The notes beneath the pieces are model-generated. The model was not told the DNA's origin. It worked only from the letters and a program-made list of their open reading frames with translations, and did not search any database. Shown piece after piece: positions 19,240 through 29,027 of a stretch of 64,000 nt of DNA. Within the stretch, counting starts at the first letter, position 1. Each line of letters starts with the position of its first letter. A program made the translations under genes and the position numbers. The stretch is from Spiroplasma endosymbiont of Asaphidion curtum. Its GTDB lineage: Bacteria > Bacillota_I > Bacilli_A > Mycoplasmatales > Nriv7. Where the stretch lies: the NCBI RefSeq assembly GCF_964031085.1, contig NZ_OZ035001.1:62001-126000 (forward strand), read 5' to 3'.

Positions 19240-20044
19240 TTAAATAATAAAAATATTTTCAATAATAATTCTCATTTTTGAAATTAATTTATTATTATGT
19301 TTTTGTTCTTTATTTAAAGGGTTTTTCTTTGTTTTTTTCTTAGGTATTAGAACATTACTATGAATTTTTTGTATTCCTTGATAACCATTATCAACTATTA
19401 ATTTAGTATTTTTTAAAATTGGGATTTTTGATTCTTTAAATAAACAAAAATCATGCTTTTTACCGAGAGAAAAATTTGTTGCAATAATTATTTTGCTTTC
19501 TTTTTCAATAATTACTTGTGTTTTAATAGTGTGTTTTTTCTTTTTTCCTGAATAAGATTGTTTTTGTCTTTTTTTGGGCGTTGAATGGGTGTTTCTGTAG
19601 CATCAATAATAATTGTTTTATCATTAAAATAATCATTTATTAATGCTTTTTTACCAGCAAGTTGTTGAAAATCAGGATGTTTGATTAAAATATCTTCAAT
19701 TCACTTGATATTTCGATAACAACTAGCTTCACTAATATCAAAACTTTTACCAAGATGAAAATAAGTACGATATTCTCGTCAATATGATAAAGTCATCAAT
19801 AATCTATTTTCTAATGATAATTTATTATTTTTACCACCTCTTTTAAACTTTTTTAACTCAGCTTCTTTTAAAATATTTAACATTTTATTAAAAGTACTTT
19901 GCTTTATTCCAGTTAATCGTAATAATTCTTTATCATTAATAAAATTAAATTTATCAAATTTCATAATCTTAAATTCCTTATAATTTCTATTTTAAATATA
20001 TTTTATAGGAATTTTGTTTAATAAATAAGTAATGCAAGAAGTCT
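19240..20044 (-). mobile_element. IS5-like element, truncated copy A2
   Basis: Has the right inverted repeat ending AGTCT at 20044 and transposase frame A starting at 19964. The left 280 or so bases (transposase C-terminus and left end) are missing; B1 occupies the junction. The frame junction has seven A, as in the intact copies. Also part of the large direct repeat. Confidence 0.85.
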
Positions 20045-20496
20045 AATGAAGTTATGTAATAATGACGAGATTCAAATTTAGTAAGAGTAATTTTAGCATT
20101 AATGATTTTATCAATGTTATATCGATTATTATCACTACTTTTAACACCATTATCTTTGTAAAAATTAATAATTTTTTGTCAGGAACTGCCGTCAACAGAG
20201 CTAATTTCAAATAAAGCATATCCAGATGTACTTGCAAGTACATCGGCAGGCAATTTATTTTTAACACTTTCAATATTTAAAGAATAATTATCACGAAATA
20301 AAACAGTATTTAGAATTTCTGAAAACTCTAACTCGCAACTATTACCACATTGACTGGGGTTTGTGGTTCGTTTTTGTCGTTTCATAAAGGAGGATTGTTC
20401 CATATTAGGTTTTGGTGGTTGTTTTGTATCAAAGAACGCCCCTAACGGTACCAAACTAATAAACATTATAATAAATCAAGAAATAATCTTATGCAT
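20045..20496 (-). pseudogene. Secreted-type protein truncated by A2
   Basis: From ATG 20496 the product begins MHKIISWFIIMFISLVPLGA, a likely signal peptide, followed by a Pro/Lys-rich stretch and a soluble domain with three Cys (NPSQCGNSCELEFSEIL and on). TGA-Trp occurs in SSWQKIINF. At 20044 the frame enters the IS5-like inverted repeat and stops about 20 codons later. The start overlaps the stop of the upstream ORF, so the two were co-translated. Function not recognised. An identical copy lies at 25949-26400. Confidence 0.6.
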
Positions 20497-20720
20497 CTCA
20501 TCACGACTTAAAACTCTCTTTTATTACTTTAAAAGCATGAGAAAATTTATATTCATAATATAATGGACATTCAGAAATATTAATAACTTCTTTTTGATGT
20601 TTTCTAACTACTTTATTAAAATAAAAACGCTTAATAATTAACTTAACAACTGTCATTAACAAATAAACCATTAATAATCAAAAATACACCTTAAAAAATA
20701 CATTTTGAAAATCAAACAAT
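20489..20720 (-). pseudogene. Small membrane protein cut by a MITE
   Basis: The minus frame is open from the MITE edge at 20720 to TAA at 20489 and encodes about 76 residues, FWLLMVYLLMTVVKLIIKRF being a membrane span followed by a basic cytosolic tail ending SWWDA. It ends by overlapping the next gene's ATG. The N-terminus is lost to the 120-bp element. Identical copy at 26393-26624. Confidence 0.5.
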
Positions 20721-20840
20721 AGATTTCTTGCATAACCTAGTTAATTGTTATCAAAATTATTTTAGATTTTAGAAAAATGTTTATTTTAAAGTGGTTAAAT
20801 TTAAAATTTTTATTATTTTAATAGGTTATGCAAGAAATCT
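20721..20840. mobile_element. 120-bp MITE, copy D1
   Basis: Ends AGATTTCTTGCATAACCT and its exact complement, flanked by TA on both sides. The ends resemble the A-type IS (AGACTTCTTGCATTACTT), so an A-like transposase could act on it. The interior is AT-rich and non-coding. Confidence 0.75.
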
Positions 20841-21058
20841 ATTCAATTACAAGACCATTAAAGCAAATTATTTTATTTCATACCGATCGTGGTAATGAGT
20901 TTAAAAATAAAATTATTGATGAAATTTTAAGCACTTTTAAAATTAAAAGATCATTAAGTGCTAAAGGATGTCCTTATGATAATGCTGTGGCTGAAACAAC
21001 TTACAAAACCTTTAAAACTGAATTTATCAAGGGTAAAAAATTTGAAAATTTAGAATAA
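20841..21058 (+). pseudogene. IS3/IS150-family transposase fragment
   Basis: Encodes ILFHTDRGNEFKNKIIDEIL and RSLSAKGCPYDNAVAETTYK: the integrase-core region of IS3-family OrfB with the second catalytic Asp and the Glu of the DDE set. It ends at TAA 21058 after KKFENLE, about 30 residues before a normal C-terminus. The 5' part is replaced by MITE D1, so the first five codons come from the MITE. Copy at 26745-26962. Confidence 0.8.
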
Positions 21059-21084
21059 CTGCTGATTTAATAGTTTGTTTGAAT

Positions 21085-21208
21085 TTATTGATTTTGACAT
21101 TTTGGTGAGTAGTGTTCACTCATTTGTGAAATTTGACCAGTTTTAGGATTTTTAACAGTTCTTGCATTCTTTTTAACAATCATGAATTTTCCAAGATGCT
21201 TATTATTA
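21085..21208 (-). pseudogene. HU-like DNA-binding protein, C-terminal fragment
   Basis: The minus frame reads NKHLGKFMIVKKNARTVKNP then KTGQISQMSEHYSPKCQNQ and TAA at 21085. LGKF...ARTVKNPKTGQ matches the conserved beta-arm region of HU proteins (F-G-x-F...R-x-G-x-N-P-x-T-G). The first 50 or so residues are missing, cut by MITE M2. Identified by pattern only. Copy at 26989-27112. Confidence 0.5.
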
Positions 21209-21209
21209 T

Positions 21210-21353
21210 AGACTTGGTACATAACCCTCAATTTTATCTACTATTTTGATAATATTATTTTCTAGATGAAGCAAAAATATTAGATAAATATAAAGATGAA
21301 AGTGAATTTTATAGTTTGGTAGGTGCAAAATGTTATAGTTATGTACCAAGTCT
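21210..21353. mobile_element. 144-bp MITE, copy M2
   Basis: Same ends as M1 (AGACTTGGTACATAAC), opposite orientation, TA on the left. It lies between the HU fragment and the membrane protein gene. Confidence 0.85.
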
Positions 21354-21359
21354 TATATG

Positions 21360-22094
21360 TTATTGTAATAATTTTAATTTTTCGACATAGTAGTCTACGC
21401 ATTTTGGATTTTTAGATTCCAATTTTTTAGTATACGTAAAACTAATTTTATTTATATTTTTACTTTGTGAAAAATTTGTAACATTGTTTTCTAAATTTAA
21501 ATTTAAAAAATAATTTATTTTGTTAAAAATATCATCATTTTTTTCACTTAAAATTATATTAACTTGATTTAACTTATGATCATTAAAACTAATTATATAT
21601 TTTTTTTCTGTTTTATCATAATCAAAATTAGCTAAAATAGGTATTTTATATTTTTTGTTAAAAGATCGCAAAAATCCTTCACTAGCAATAGAAAATGGTA
21701 AGTATAAAATTGCAAATAAAAATAATATCGAATATTGTTTGTAAAAAAATGATGATAAAACTACATATGATATAATCGTAATTATAGATAATATTCATAC
21801 ATGATTTTTATATTTAATTTTTCCTTTTAATACATTTCTTAATAATTTAATACTAAAATATATTGATAATAATTGAAGTAGTCCTAAAAAAATAAAAATT
21901 ATTCTAACAATAATTTCTATTGTTTTTAAAAATTTATCATCTATGTCTTTTATTAAAAGTCAAATAAATATAATACCTAAAAAAAATATTAATAATGAAA
22001 TAAAAATATTAATAAGACATAATTCTACAAGAGTTTTATTTCTTTTATTCATATAAAATTTTCCAATCACTTTCTTTTTTGAATCGGTTTGCAT
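21360..22094 (-). CDS. Four-TM membrane protein of unknown function
   Basis: From ATG 22094 the gene encodes 244 residues. Four hydrophobic spans are visible: IFISLLIFFLGIIFIWLLI, IEIIVRIIFIFLGLLQLLSI, a third near residues 110-128 and ILFLFAILYLPFSI. The rest (about residues 140-244) is a soluble Lys/Asn-rich domain. TGA-Trp occurs in the first span. The last codons abut MITE M2. No family recognised. Identical copy at 27264-27998. Confidence 0.65.
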
Positions 22095-22370
22095 AAAATA
22101 ACCTTTTGAATTTTGTTTAATATAATTTTACAATAAATTTTATTTGATTATATTTTTAATATTAAATTGCATGGAATGGCAACACTTTTTAGAACTATTT
22201 TTATAGACATTTTTTCTTGATACTTAATGGGGGGGGGGTAAGTAGTTTACCCCTTAAATTTAAATATACATTATTATTTTTTAATTTATAACATATTTTA
22301 CAAAAGTGCCAAAATGCTTGGTTGTTACTTAACTTAAATTGTATTTAATAAAGGTTAAAAACCTATTAAA

Positions 22371-22675
22371 GGTCGCGTTTAGTTTTTTTAGGTATTTTTT
22401 AAAAAAAGAAAAAATAATCATTTACTATAAATTATTTCAATATGCAAATTAAGTATATATTTCTTATGTATGATTTTTGTTATAAAAAATTATTTTAATG
22501 TTGTTTTTATAAGCATTTTACTTAGTTTTTATAACCTTTTATTGAGATTATGTTTGTTAATATTAAATATTTTGTTTTATTACTTATTTTTCAAATAAAA
22601 TGATAATTAAATTGTAATTACTTTTCTTTCAAAATTATTCAAATATTTACCCACCTAAGAAAACTAAACGCGACC
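22371..22675. mobile_element. 305-bp non-coding element with virus-like ends (E1)
   Basis: Begins GGTCGCGTTTAGTTTT and ends with the complement CTAAACGCGACC. The inner flank (ACCCACCTAAGAAAAC, AAATATTTGAATAA) resembles the plectrovirus ends at 49531-49560 and 55478-55515. No ORF inside. It interrupts MITE half 22676-22733. Copy at 28272-28576; a single end occurs at 45932. Confidence 0.6.
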
Positions 22676-22733
22676 ATGAAAGTGAATTTTATAGTTTGGT
22701 AGGTGCAAAATGTTATAGTTATGTACCAAGTCT
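22676..22733. mobile_element. Right half of a 144-bp MITE
   Basis: Matches the last 58 bases of the M family, ending ATGTACCAAGTCT. The left half is missing; element E1 sits at the break. Copy at 28577-28634. Confidence 0.75.
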
Positions 22734-23015
22734 AATGAAAGTATGAATATCTCCAGTATTTTTATGTTTAACAATATCTGTTCACATATAACCATGAGGT
22801 ACTACTAACAGTTGGTTACCTAAAAATTCTAAGTTATCAATAAAATTTTTATCTTTATTTTTGATAATTTCTTGTCATTTTAAATTATAAGTATCAGAAG
22901 CATATTTTAAAAACATTATTGTTAAAATAATATATTTATATTCTGATGGAACTATTTTTCCTCTTAAATCATTACAAGCTTTTCATAACTTACTAAACAA
23001 TTCTTCTTTCGACAT
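22734..23015 (-). pseudogene. Type I restriction methylase HsdM, N-terminal fragment
   Basis: ATG 23015 with AGGAGG upstream. The product begins MSKEELFSKLWKACNDLRGK and continues VPSEYKYIILTIMFLKYASD, the N-terminal helical domain of HsdM. Two TGA are Trp. After 94 residues the frame enters the MITE half at 22733, so the methylase domain is gone. Type I HsdM modifies DNA with HsdS; this remnant cannot. Copy at 28635-28916. Confidence 0.75.
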
Positions 23016-23059
23016 AATTTTAATTATCCTCCTCTTTATTAATAATATTACAGTAAATA

Positions 23060-23090
23060 ATAAAAAAGTAAAACCCTTAATGGGTTTTAC
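23060..23090 (-). terminator. Terminator upstream of the hsdM fragment
   Basis: GTAAAACCC and GGGTTTTAC form a 9-bp stem. On the minus strand it is followed by TTTTTTATTATTT, so it ended a now-lost minus-strand gene, replaced by IS copy A3a. Copy at 28961-28991. Confidence 0.65.
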
Positions 23091-23126
23091 TAAATTTTAA
23101 TCTATTCCATTTTTTCAACAATCAAT

Positions 23127-23776
23127 AGACTTCTTGCATTACTTATTAAAATAATTACAAATTATTTGTAAATAAAAAATACTATATAGTAATTTCTAAC
23201 TTTTATTAGGTTAATACTTATGGATTTTATTAAATGTGTAAATTTTGACACAACAAAAAATTATTTTATTATTTAAATTTAATTTTAAATAAATATTTTA
23301 TGTTATCTATAATTGCAAATTATAAATTGAAGCAATTAAATTAAATCTTAAACTAAATCGTTTTCTACGATTACGATATTTTTCAGTAATAATTTTAAAT
23401 TTTTTAAGAATAGCAAAAATATTTTCAATAATAATTCTCATTTTTGAAATTAATTTATTATTATGTTTTTGTTCTTTATTTAAAGGGTTTTTCTTTGTTT
23501 TTTTCTTAGGTATTAGAACATTACTATGAATTTTTTGTATTCCTTGATAACCATTATCAACTATTAATTTAGTATTTTTTAAAATTGGGATTTTTGATTC
23601 TTTAAATAAACAAAAATCATGCTTTTTACCGAGAGAAAAATTTGTTGCAATAATTATTTTGCTTTCTTTTTCAATAATTACTTGTGTTTTAATAGTGTGT
23701 TTTTTCTTTTTTCCTGAATAAGATTGTTTTTGTCTTTTTTTGGGCGTTGAATGGGTGTTTCTGTAGCATCAATAAT
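23127..23776 (-). mobile_element. IS5-like element, left part (A3a)
   Basis: Left inverted repeat at 23127 and the C-terminal half of transposase frame B (stop 23307). It ends inside the element at CATCAATAAT, where another full copy (A3b) begins. The matching right part is at 30112-30548, so A copies inserted into each other. Confidence 0.85.
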
Positions 23777-23931
23777 AGACTTCTTGCATTACTTATTAAA
23801 ATAATTACAAATTATTTGTAAATAAAAAATACTATATAGTAATTTCTAACTTTTATTAGGTTAATACTTATGGATTTTATTAAATGTGTAAATTTTGACA
23901 CAACAAAAAATTATTTTATTATTTAAATTTA

Positions 23932-25013
23932 GCTGAATTATACTTGTAAGTGCAAGTAAATAAAATTGCAAAAAATCTCATATAAAAATTTCATGATGCT
24001 AAGTTTATTTTAGAAAAAACAAAGCAAGGAGTTTTTATATGGGTTACAAACATCTTGGCATATATGAAAGAATTTATATTGAGAATCAATTGAAGTTTAA
24101 AGTAAAAATTAGTGAAATAGCTAAAAATCTTAATCGAAGTATTAGTACTATTATTCGAGAAGTCAATAGAAATAAAGATAGTAATCATTATTTTTCATTA
24201 ATTGCACAAAATAAAGCAGAAAACAGAAAACAATCACATGTTTATTTTCATAAGTTTAAAAATAGAGAATTAGTAAAATATGTACAACAAAAATTACTAT
24301 TAGGTTGATCGCCTGAACAAATTTATGGCAGAATTAAAAATTTTCATAAAGAATGAATTATTAGTTTTAAAACAATTTACAATTGAATTTATTCTGGATT
24401 ACTTGAAAAAGTTACTAATAAAAATTTAAGAAGAAAAGGTAAGAAACGAAAATCTCAAGAAAATCGCGGTAAATTTAATGGTAAATCAATTAAAGAACGA
24501 AATATTAATGTTAATAATCGTATAACTGTTGGTCATTGAGAAGGTGATACTGTAGTATCATCACGAGGTAAAAGTAAATCATGTTTAATAACTTTAGTTG
24601 AAAGAACATCAAGATTTACTTTAGCAATGTTAGTTGAAAATAGAACTACTAAAGTTGTTAACGAAAACATTAGCCATTATTTATCAATTCTTCCAAATAA
24701 TCTTGTTAAGACTATAACATTTGATAGGGGTAAAGAATTTTCTAATTGACAACAACTTGAAAAAAATTTAAATGTGAAAATTTATTTTGCTAATGCGTAT
24801 TCGCCTTGACAAAGAGGTACTAATGAAAATACTAATGGTTTAATTAGAGAAAAATTTCCTAAAAAATTTAATTTTTCAAATACTACTAAAAATGCAGTTC
24901 ATAAATTTATATTGTCTTTAAACCAAAGACCAAGAAAAATACTAAATTATCTTTCACCAATCGAATATTTGGTTAGAAAAATAATTTAGTTGCACTTAAC
25001 TTTACAATTTGGC
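23932..25013 (+). mobile_element. IS30-family element, copy B2
   Basis: Starts GCTGAATTATACTTG and ends ACTTTACAATTTGGC, 1082 bp. A 6-bp AATTTA target duplication flanks it inside copy A3b, which fixes the exact ends of this IS family. Confidence 0.92.
24039..24989 (+). CDS. IS30-family transposase (B2)
   Basis: The same 316-residue DDE transposase as B1, here on the + strand, with HTH (KVKISEIAKNLNRS), HWEGD, TFDRG and QRGTNENTNG all intact. AAGGAG lies just before the ATG. TGA codons at 24306, 24355 and others are Trp. Confidence 0.93.
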
Positions 25014-25044
25014 AATTTAATTTTAAATAAATATTTTATGTTAT

Positions 25045-25868
25045 CTATAATTGCAAATTATAAATTGAAGCAATTAAATTAAATCTTAAACTAAATCGTT
25101 TTCTACGATTACGATATTTTTCAGTAATAATTTTAAATTTTTTAAGAATAGCAAAAATATTTTCAATAATAATTCTCATTTTTGAAATTAATTTATTATT
25201 ATGTTTTTGTTCTTTATTTAAAGGGTTTTTCTTTGTTTTTTTCTTAGGTATTAGAACATTACTATGAATTTTTTGTATTCCTTGATAACCATTATCAACT
25301 ATTAATTTAGTATTTTTTAAAATTGGGATTTTTGATTCTTTAAATAAACAAAAATCATGCTTTTTACCGAGAGAAAAATTTGTTGCAATAATTATTTTGC
25401 TTTCTTTTTCAATAATTACTTGTGTTTTAATAGTGTGTTTTTTCTTTTTTCCTGAATAAGATTGTTTTTGTCTTTTTTTGGGCGTTGAATGGGTGTTTCT
25501 GTAGCATCAATAATAATTGTTTTATCATTAAAATAATCATTTATTAATGCTTTTTTACCAGCAAGTTGTTGAAAATCAGGATGTTTGATTAAAATATCTT
25601 CAATTCACTTGATATTTCGATAACAACTAGCTTCACTAATATCAAAACTTTTACCAAGATGAAAATAAGTACGATATTCTCGTCAATATGATAAAGTCAT
25701 CAATAATCTATTTTCTAATGATAATTTATTATTTTTACCACCTCTTTTAAACTTTTTTAACTCAGCTTCTTTTAAAATATTTAACATTTTATTAAAAGTA
25801 CTTTGCTTTATTCCAGTTAATCGTAATAATTCTTTATCATTAATAAAATTAAATTTATCAAATTTCAT
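25045..25868 (-). CDS. IS5-like transposase with -1 frameshift (A3b)
   Basis: Frame A runs from 25868 and includes the HTH region and the first Asp (IIIDATETP). At the junction GCCCAAAAAAAGAC, slippage by -1 on the seven-A run joins it to frame B (GKKKKHTIKTQV..., Asp in LIVDNGYQG, Glu in IIENIFAILKK, stop at 25045). Two-frame IS5-type transposases expressed by frameshifting are known (IS427 group). B2 lies outside the coding region, so the enzyme could be made. Confidence 0.8.
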
Positions 25869-25948
25869 AATCTTAAATTCCTTATAATTTCTATTTTAAA
25901 TATATTTTATAGGAATTTTGTTTAATAAATAAGTAATGCAAGAAGTCT

Positions 25949-26400
25949 AATGAAGTTATGTAATAATGACGAGATTCAAATTTAGTAAGAGTAATTTTAG
26001 CATTAATGATTTTATCAATGTTATATCGATTATTATCACTACTTTTAACACCATTATCTTTGTAAAAATTAATAATTTTTTGTCAGGAACTGCCGTCAAC
26101 AGAGCTAATTTCAAATAAAGCATATCCAGATGTACTTGCAAGTACATCGGCAGGCAATTTATTTTTAACACTTTCAATATTTAAAGAATAATTATCACGA
26201 AATAAAACAGTATTTAGAATTTCTGAAAACTCTAACTCGCAACTATTACCACATTGACTGGGGTTTGTGGTTCGTTTTTGTCGTTTCATAAAGGAGGATT
26301 GTTCCATATTAGGTTTTGGTGGTTGTTTTGTATCAAAGAACGCCCCTAACGGTACCAAACTAATAAACATTATAATAAATCAAGAAATAATCTTATGCAT
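25949..26400 (-). pseudogene. Secreted-type protein fragment (duplicate)
   Basis: Copy of 20045-20496 at offset 5904: signal peptide MHKIISWFIIMFISLVPLGA and the same truncation by an IS5-like right end. Confidence 0.6.
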
Positions 26401-26624
26401 CTCATCACGACTTAAAACTCTCTTTTATTACTTTAAAAGCATGAGAAAATTTATATTCATAATATAATGGACATTCAGAAATATTAATAACTTCTTTTTG
26501 ATGTTTTCTAACTACTTTATTAAAATAAAAACGCTTAATAATTAACTTAACAACTGTCATTAACAAATAAACCATTAATAATCAAAAATACACCTTAAAA
26601 AATACATTTTGAAAATCAAACAAT
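26393..26624 (-). pseudogene. Small membrane protein fragment (duplicate)
   Basis: Copy of 20489-20720; a membrane span and a tail ending SWWDA, cut by MITE D2. Confidence 0.5.
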
Positions 26625-26744
26625 AGATTTCTTGCATAACCTAGTTAATTGTTATCAAAATTATTTTAGATTTTAGAAAAATGTTTATTTTAAAGTGGTT
26701 AAATTTAAAATTTTTATTATTTTAATAGGTTATGCAAGAAATCT
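26625..26744. mobile_element. 120-bp MITE, copy D2
   Basis: Copy of 20721-20840 with the same AGATTTCTTGCATAACCT ends. Confidence 0.75.
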
Positions 26745-26962
26745 ATTCAATTACAAGACCATTAAAGCAAATTATTTTATTTCATACCGATCGTGGTAAT
26801 GAGTTTAAAAATAAAATTATTGATGAAATTTTAAGCACTTTTAAAATTAAAAGATCATTAAGCGCTAAAGGATGTCCTTATGATAATGCTGTGGCTGAAA
26901 CAACTTACAAAACCTTTAAAACTGAATTTATCAAGGGTAAAAAATTTGAAAATTTAGAATAA
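26745..26962 (+). pseudogene. IS3/IS150 transposase fragment (duplicate)
   Basis: Copy of 20841-21058. It differs by one silent base (AGCGCT instead of AGTGCT), one of the few substitutions separating the two repeat units. Confidence 0.8.
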
Positions 26963-26988
26963 CTGCTGATTTAATAGTTTGTTTGAAT

Positions 26989-27112
26989 TTATTGATTTTG
27001 ACATTTTGGTGAGTAGTGTTCACTCATTTGTGAAATTTGACCAGTTTTAGGATTTTTAACAGTTCTTGCATTCTTTTTAACAATCATGAATTTTCCAAGA
27101 TGCTTATTATTA
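26989..27112 (-). pseudogene. HU-like fragment (duplicate)
   Basis: Copy of 21085-21208; C-terminal ARTVKNPKTGQ region only. Confidence 0.5.
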
Positions 27113-27113
27113 T

Positions 27114-27257
27114 AGACTTGGTACATAACCCTCAATTTTATCTACTATTTTGATAATATTATTTTCTAGATGAAGCAAAAATATTAGATAAATATAAAGA
27201 TGAAAGTGAATTTTATAGTTTGGTAGGTGCAAAATGTTATAGTTATGTACCAAGTCT
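27114..27257. mobile_element. 144-bp MITE, copy M3
   Basis: Copy of M2 within repeat unit 2. Confidence 0.85.
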
Positions 27258-27263
27258 TATATG

Positions 27264-27998
27264 TTATTGTAATAATTTTAATTTTTCGACATAGTAGTCT
27301 ACGCATTTTGGATTTTTAGATTCCAATTTTTTAGTATACGTAAAACTAATTTTATTTATATTTTTACTTTGTGAAAAATTTGTAACATTGTTTTCTAAAT
27401 TTAAATTTAAAAAATAATTTATTTTGTTAAAAATATCATCATTTTTTTCACTTAAAATTATATTAACTTGATTTAACTTATGATCATTAAAACTAATTAT
27501 ATATTTTTTTTCTGTTTTATCATAATCAAAATTAGCTAAAATAGGTATTTTATATTTTTTGTTAAAAGATCGCAAAAATCCTTCACTAGCAATAGAAAAT
27601 GGTAAGTATAAAATTGCAAATAAAAATAATATCGAATATTGTTTGTAAAAAAATGATGATAAAACTACATATGATATAATCGTAATTATAGATAATATTC
27701 ATACATGATTTTTATATTTAATTTTTCCTTTTAATACATTTCTTAATAATTTAATACTAAAATATATTGATAATAATTGAAGTAGTCCTAAAAAAATAAA
27801 AATTATTCTAACAATAATTTCTATTGTTTTTAAAAATTTATCATCTATGTCTTTTATTAAAAGTCAAATAAATATAATACCTAAAAAAAATATTAATAAT
27901 GAAATAAAAATATTAATAAGACATAATTCTACAAGAGTTTTATTTCTTTTATTCATATAAAATTTTCCAATCACTTTCTTTTTTGAATCGGTTTGCAT
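27264..27998 (-). CDS. Four-TM membrane protein (duplicate)
   Basis: Same 244-residue product as 21360-22094; ATG 27998. The copies look identical, so neither shows independent decay. Confidence 0.65.
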
Positions 27999-28271
27999 AA
28001 AATAACCTTTTGAATTTTGTTTAATATAATTTTACAATAAATTTTATTTGATTATATTTTTAATATTAAATTGCATGGAATGGCAACACTTTTTAGAACT
28101 ATTTTTATAGACATTTTTTCTTGATACTTAATGGGGGGGTAAGTAGTTTACCCCTTAAATTTAAATATACATTATTATTTTTTAATTTATAACATATTTT
28201 ACAAAAGTGCCAAAATGCTTGGTTGTTACTTAACTTAAATTGTATTTAATAAAGGTTAAAAACCTATTAAA

Positions 28272-28576
28272 GGTCGCGTTTAGTTTTTTTAGGTATTTTT
28301 TAAAAAAAGAAAAAATAATCATTTACTATAAATTATTTCAATATGCAAATTAAGTATATATTTCTTATGTATGATTTTTGTTATAAAAAATTATTTTAAT
28401 GTTGTTTTTATAAGCATTTTACTTAGTTTTTATAACCTTTTATTGAGATTATGTTTGTTAATATTAAATATTTTGTTTTATTACTTATTTTTCAAATAAA
28501 ATGATAATTAAATTGTAATTACTTTTCTTTCAAAATTATTCAAATATTTACCCACCTAAGAAAACTAAACGCGACC
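28272..28576. mobile_element. 305-bp element with virus-like ends (E2)
   Basis: Copy of 22371-22675 with the same GGTCGCGTTTAG ends. Confidence 0.6.
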
Positions 28577-28634
28577 ATGAAAGTGAATTTTATAGTTTGG
28601 TAGGTGCAAAATGTTATAGTTATGTACCAAGTCT
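28577..28634. mobile_element. Right half of a 144-bp MITE (duplicate)
   Basis: Copy of 22676-22733. Confidence 0.75.
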
Positions 28635-28916
28635 AATGAAAGTATGAATATCTCCAGTATTTTTATGTTTAACAATATCTGTTCACATATAACCATGAGG
28701 TACTACTAACAGTTGGTTACCTAAAAATTCTAAGTTATCAATAAAATTTTTATCTTTATTTTTGATAATTTCTTGTCATTTTAAATTATAAGTATCAGAA
28801 GCATATTTTAAAAACATTATTGTTAAAATAATATATTTATATTCTGATGGAACTATTTTTCCTCTTAAATCATTACAAGCTTTTCATAACTTACTAAACA
28901 ATTCTTCTTTCGACAT
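28635..28916 (-). pseudogene. HsdM N-terminal fragment (duplicate)
   Basis: Copy of 22734-23015; ATG 28916 and the LWKACNDLRGK motif. The same MITE truncation. Confidence 0.75.
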
Positions 28917-28960
28917 AATTTTAATTATCCTCCTCTTTATTAATAATATTACAGTAAATA

Positions 28961-28991
28961 ATAAAAAAGTAAAACCCTTAATGGGTTTTAC
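28961..28991 (-). terminator. Terminator (duplicate)
   Basis: Copy of 23060-23090, with GTAAAACCC/GGGTTTTAC stem and T-run on the minus strand. Confidence 0.6.
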
Positions 28992-29027
28992 TAAATTTTA
29001 ATCTATTCCATTTTTTCAACAATCAAT

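Larger units (their letters stand above)
19249..23776. repeat. Direct repeat unit 1 (about 4.5 kb)
   Basis: Almost identical to 25153-29677 at an offset of 5904 bases, dropping to 5901 after a G-run. Differences seen: G10 at about 22229-22238 versus G7, and a silent T/C at about 20962. The unit starts and ends inside IS5-like copies, which suggests unequal recombination between them. Confidence 0.9.
23777..25948 (-). mobile_element. IS5-like element A3b, interrupted by IS30-like B2
   Basis: Left end at 23777, right end AGTCT at 25948. The IS30-like copy B2 (23932-25013) lies within its left non-coding end. The split is clean, with AATTTA duplicated on both sides of B2. The transposase frames (25045-25868) are untouched. 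Confidence 0.88.
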
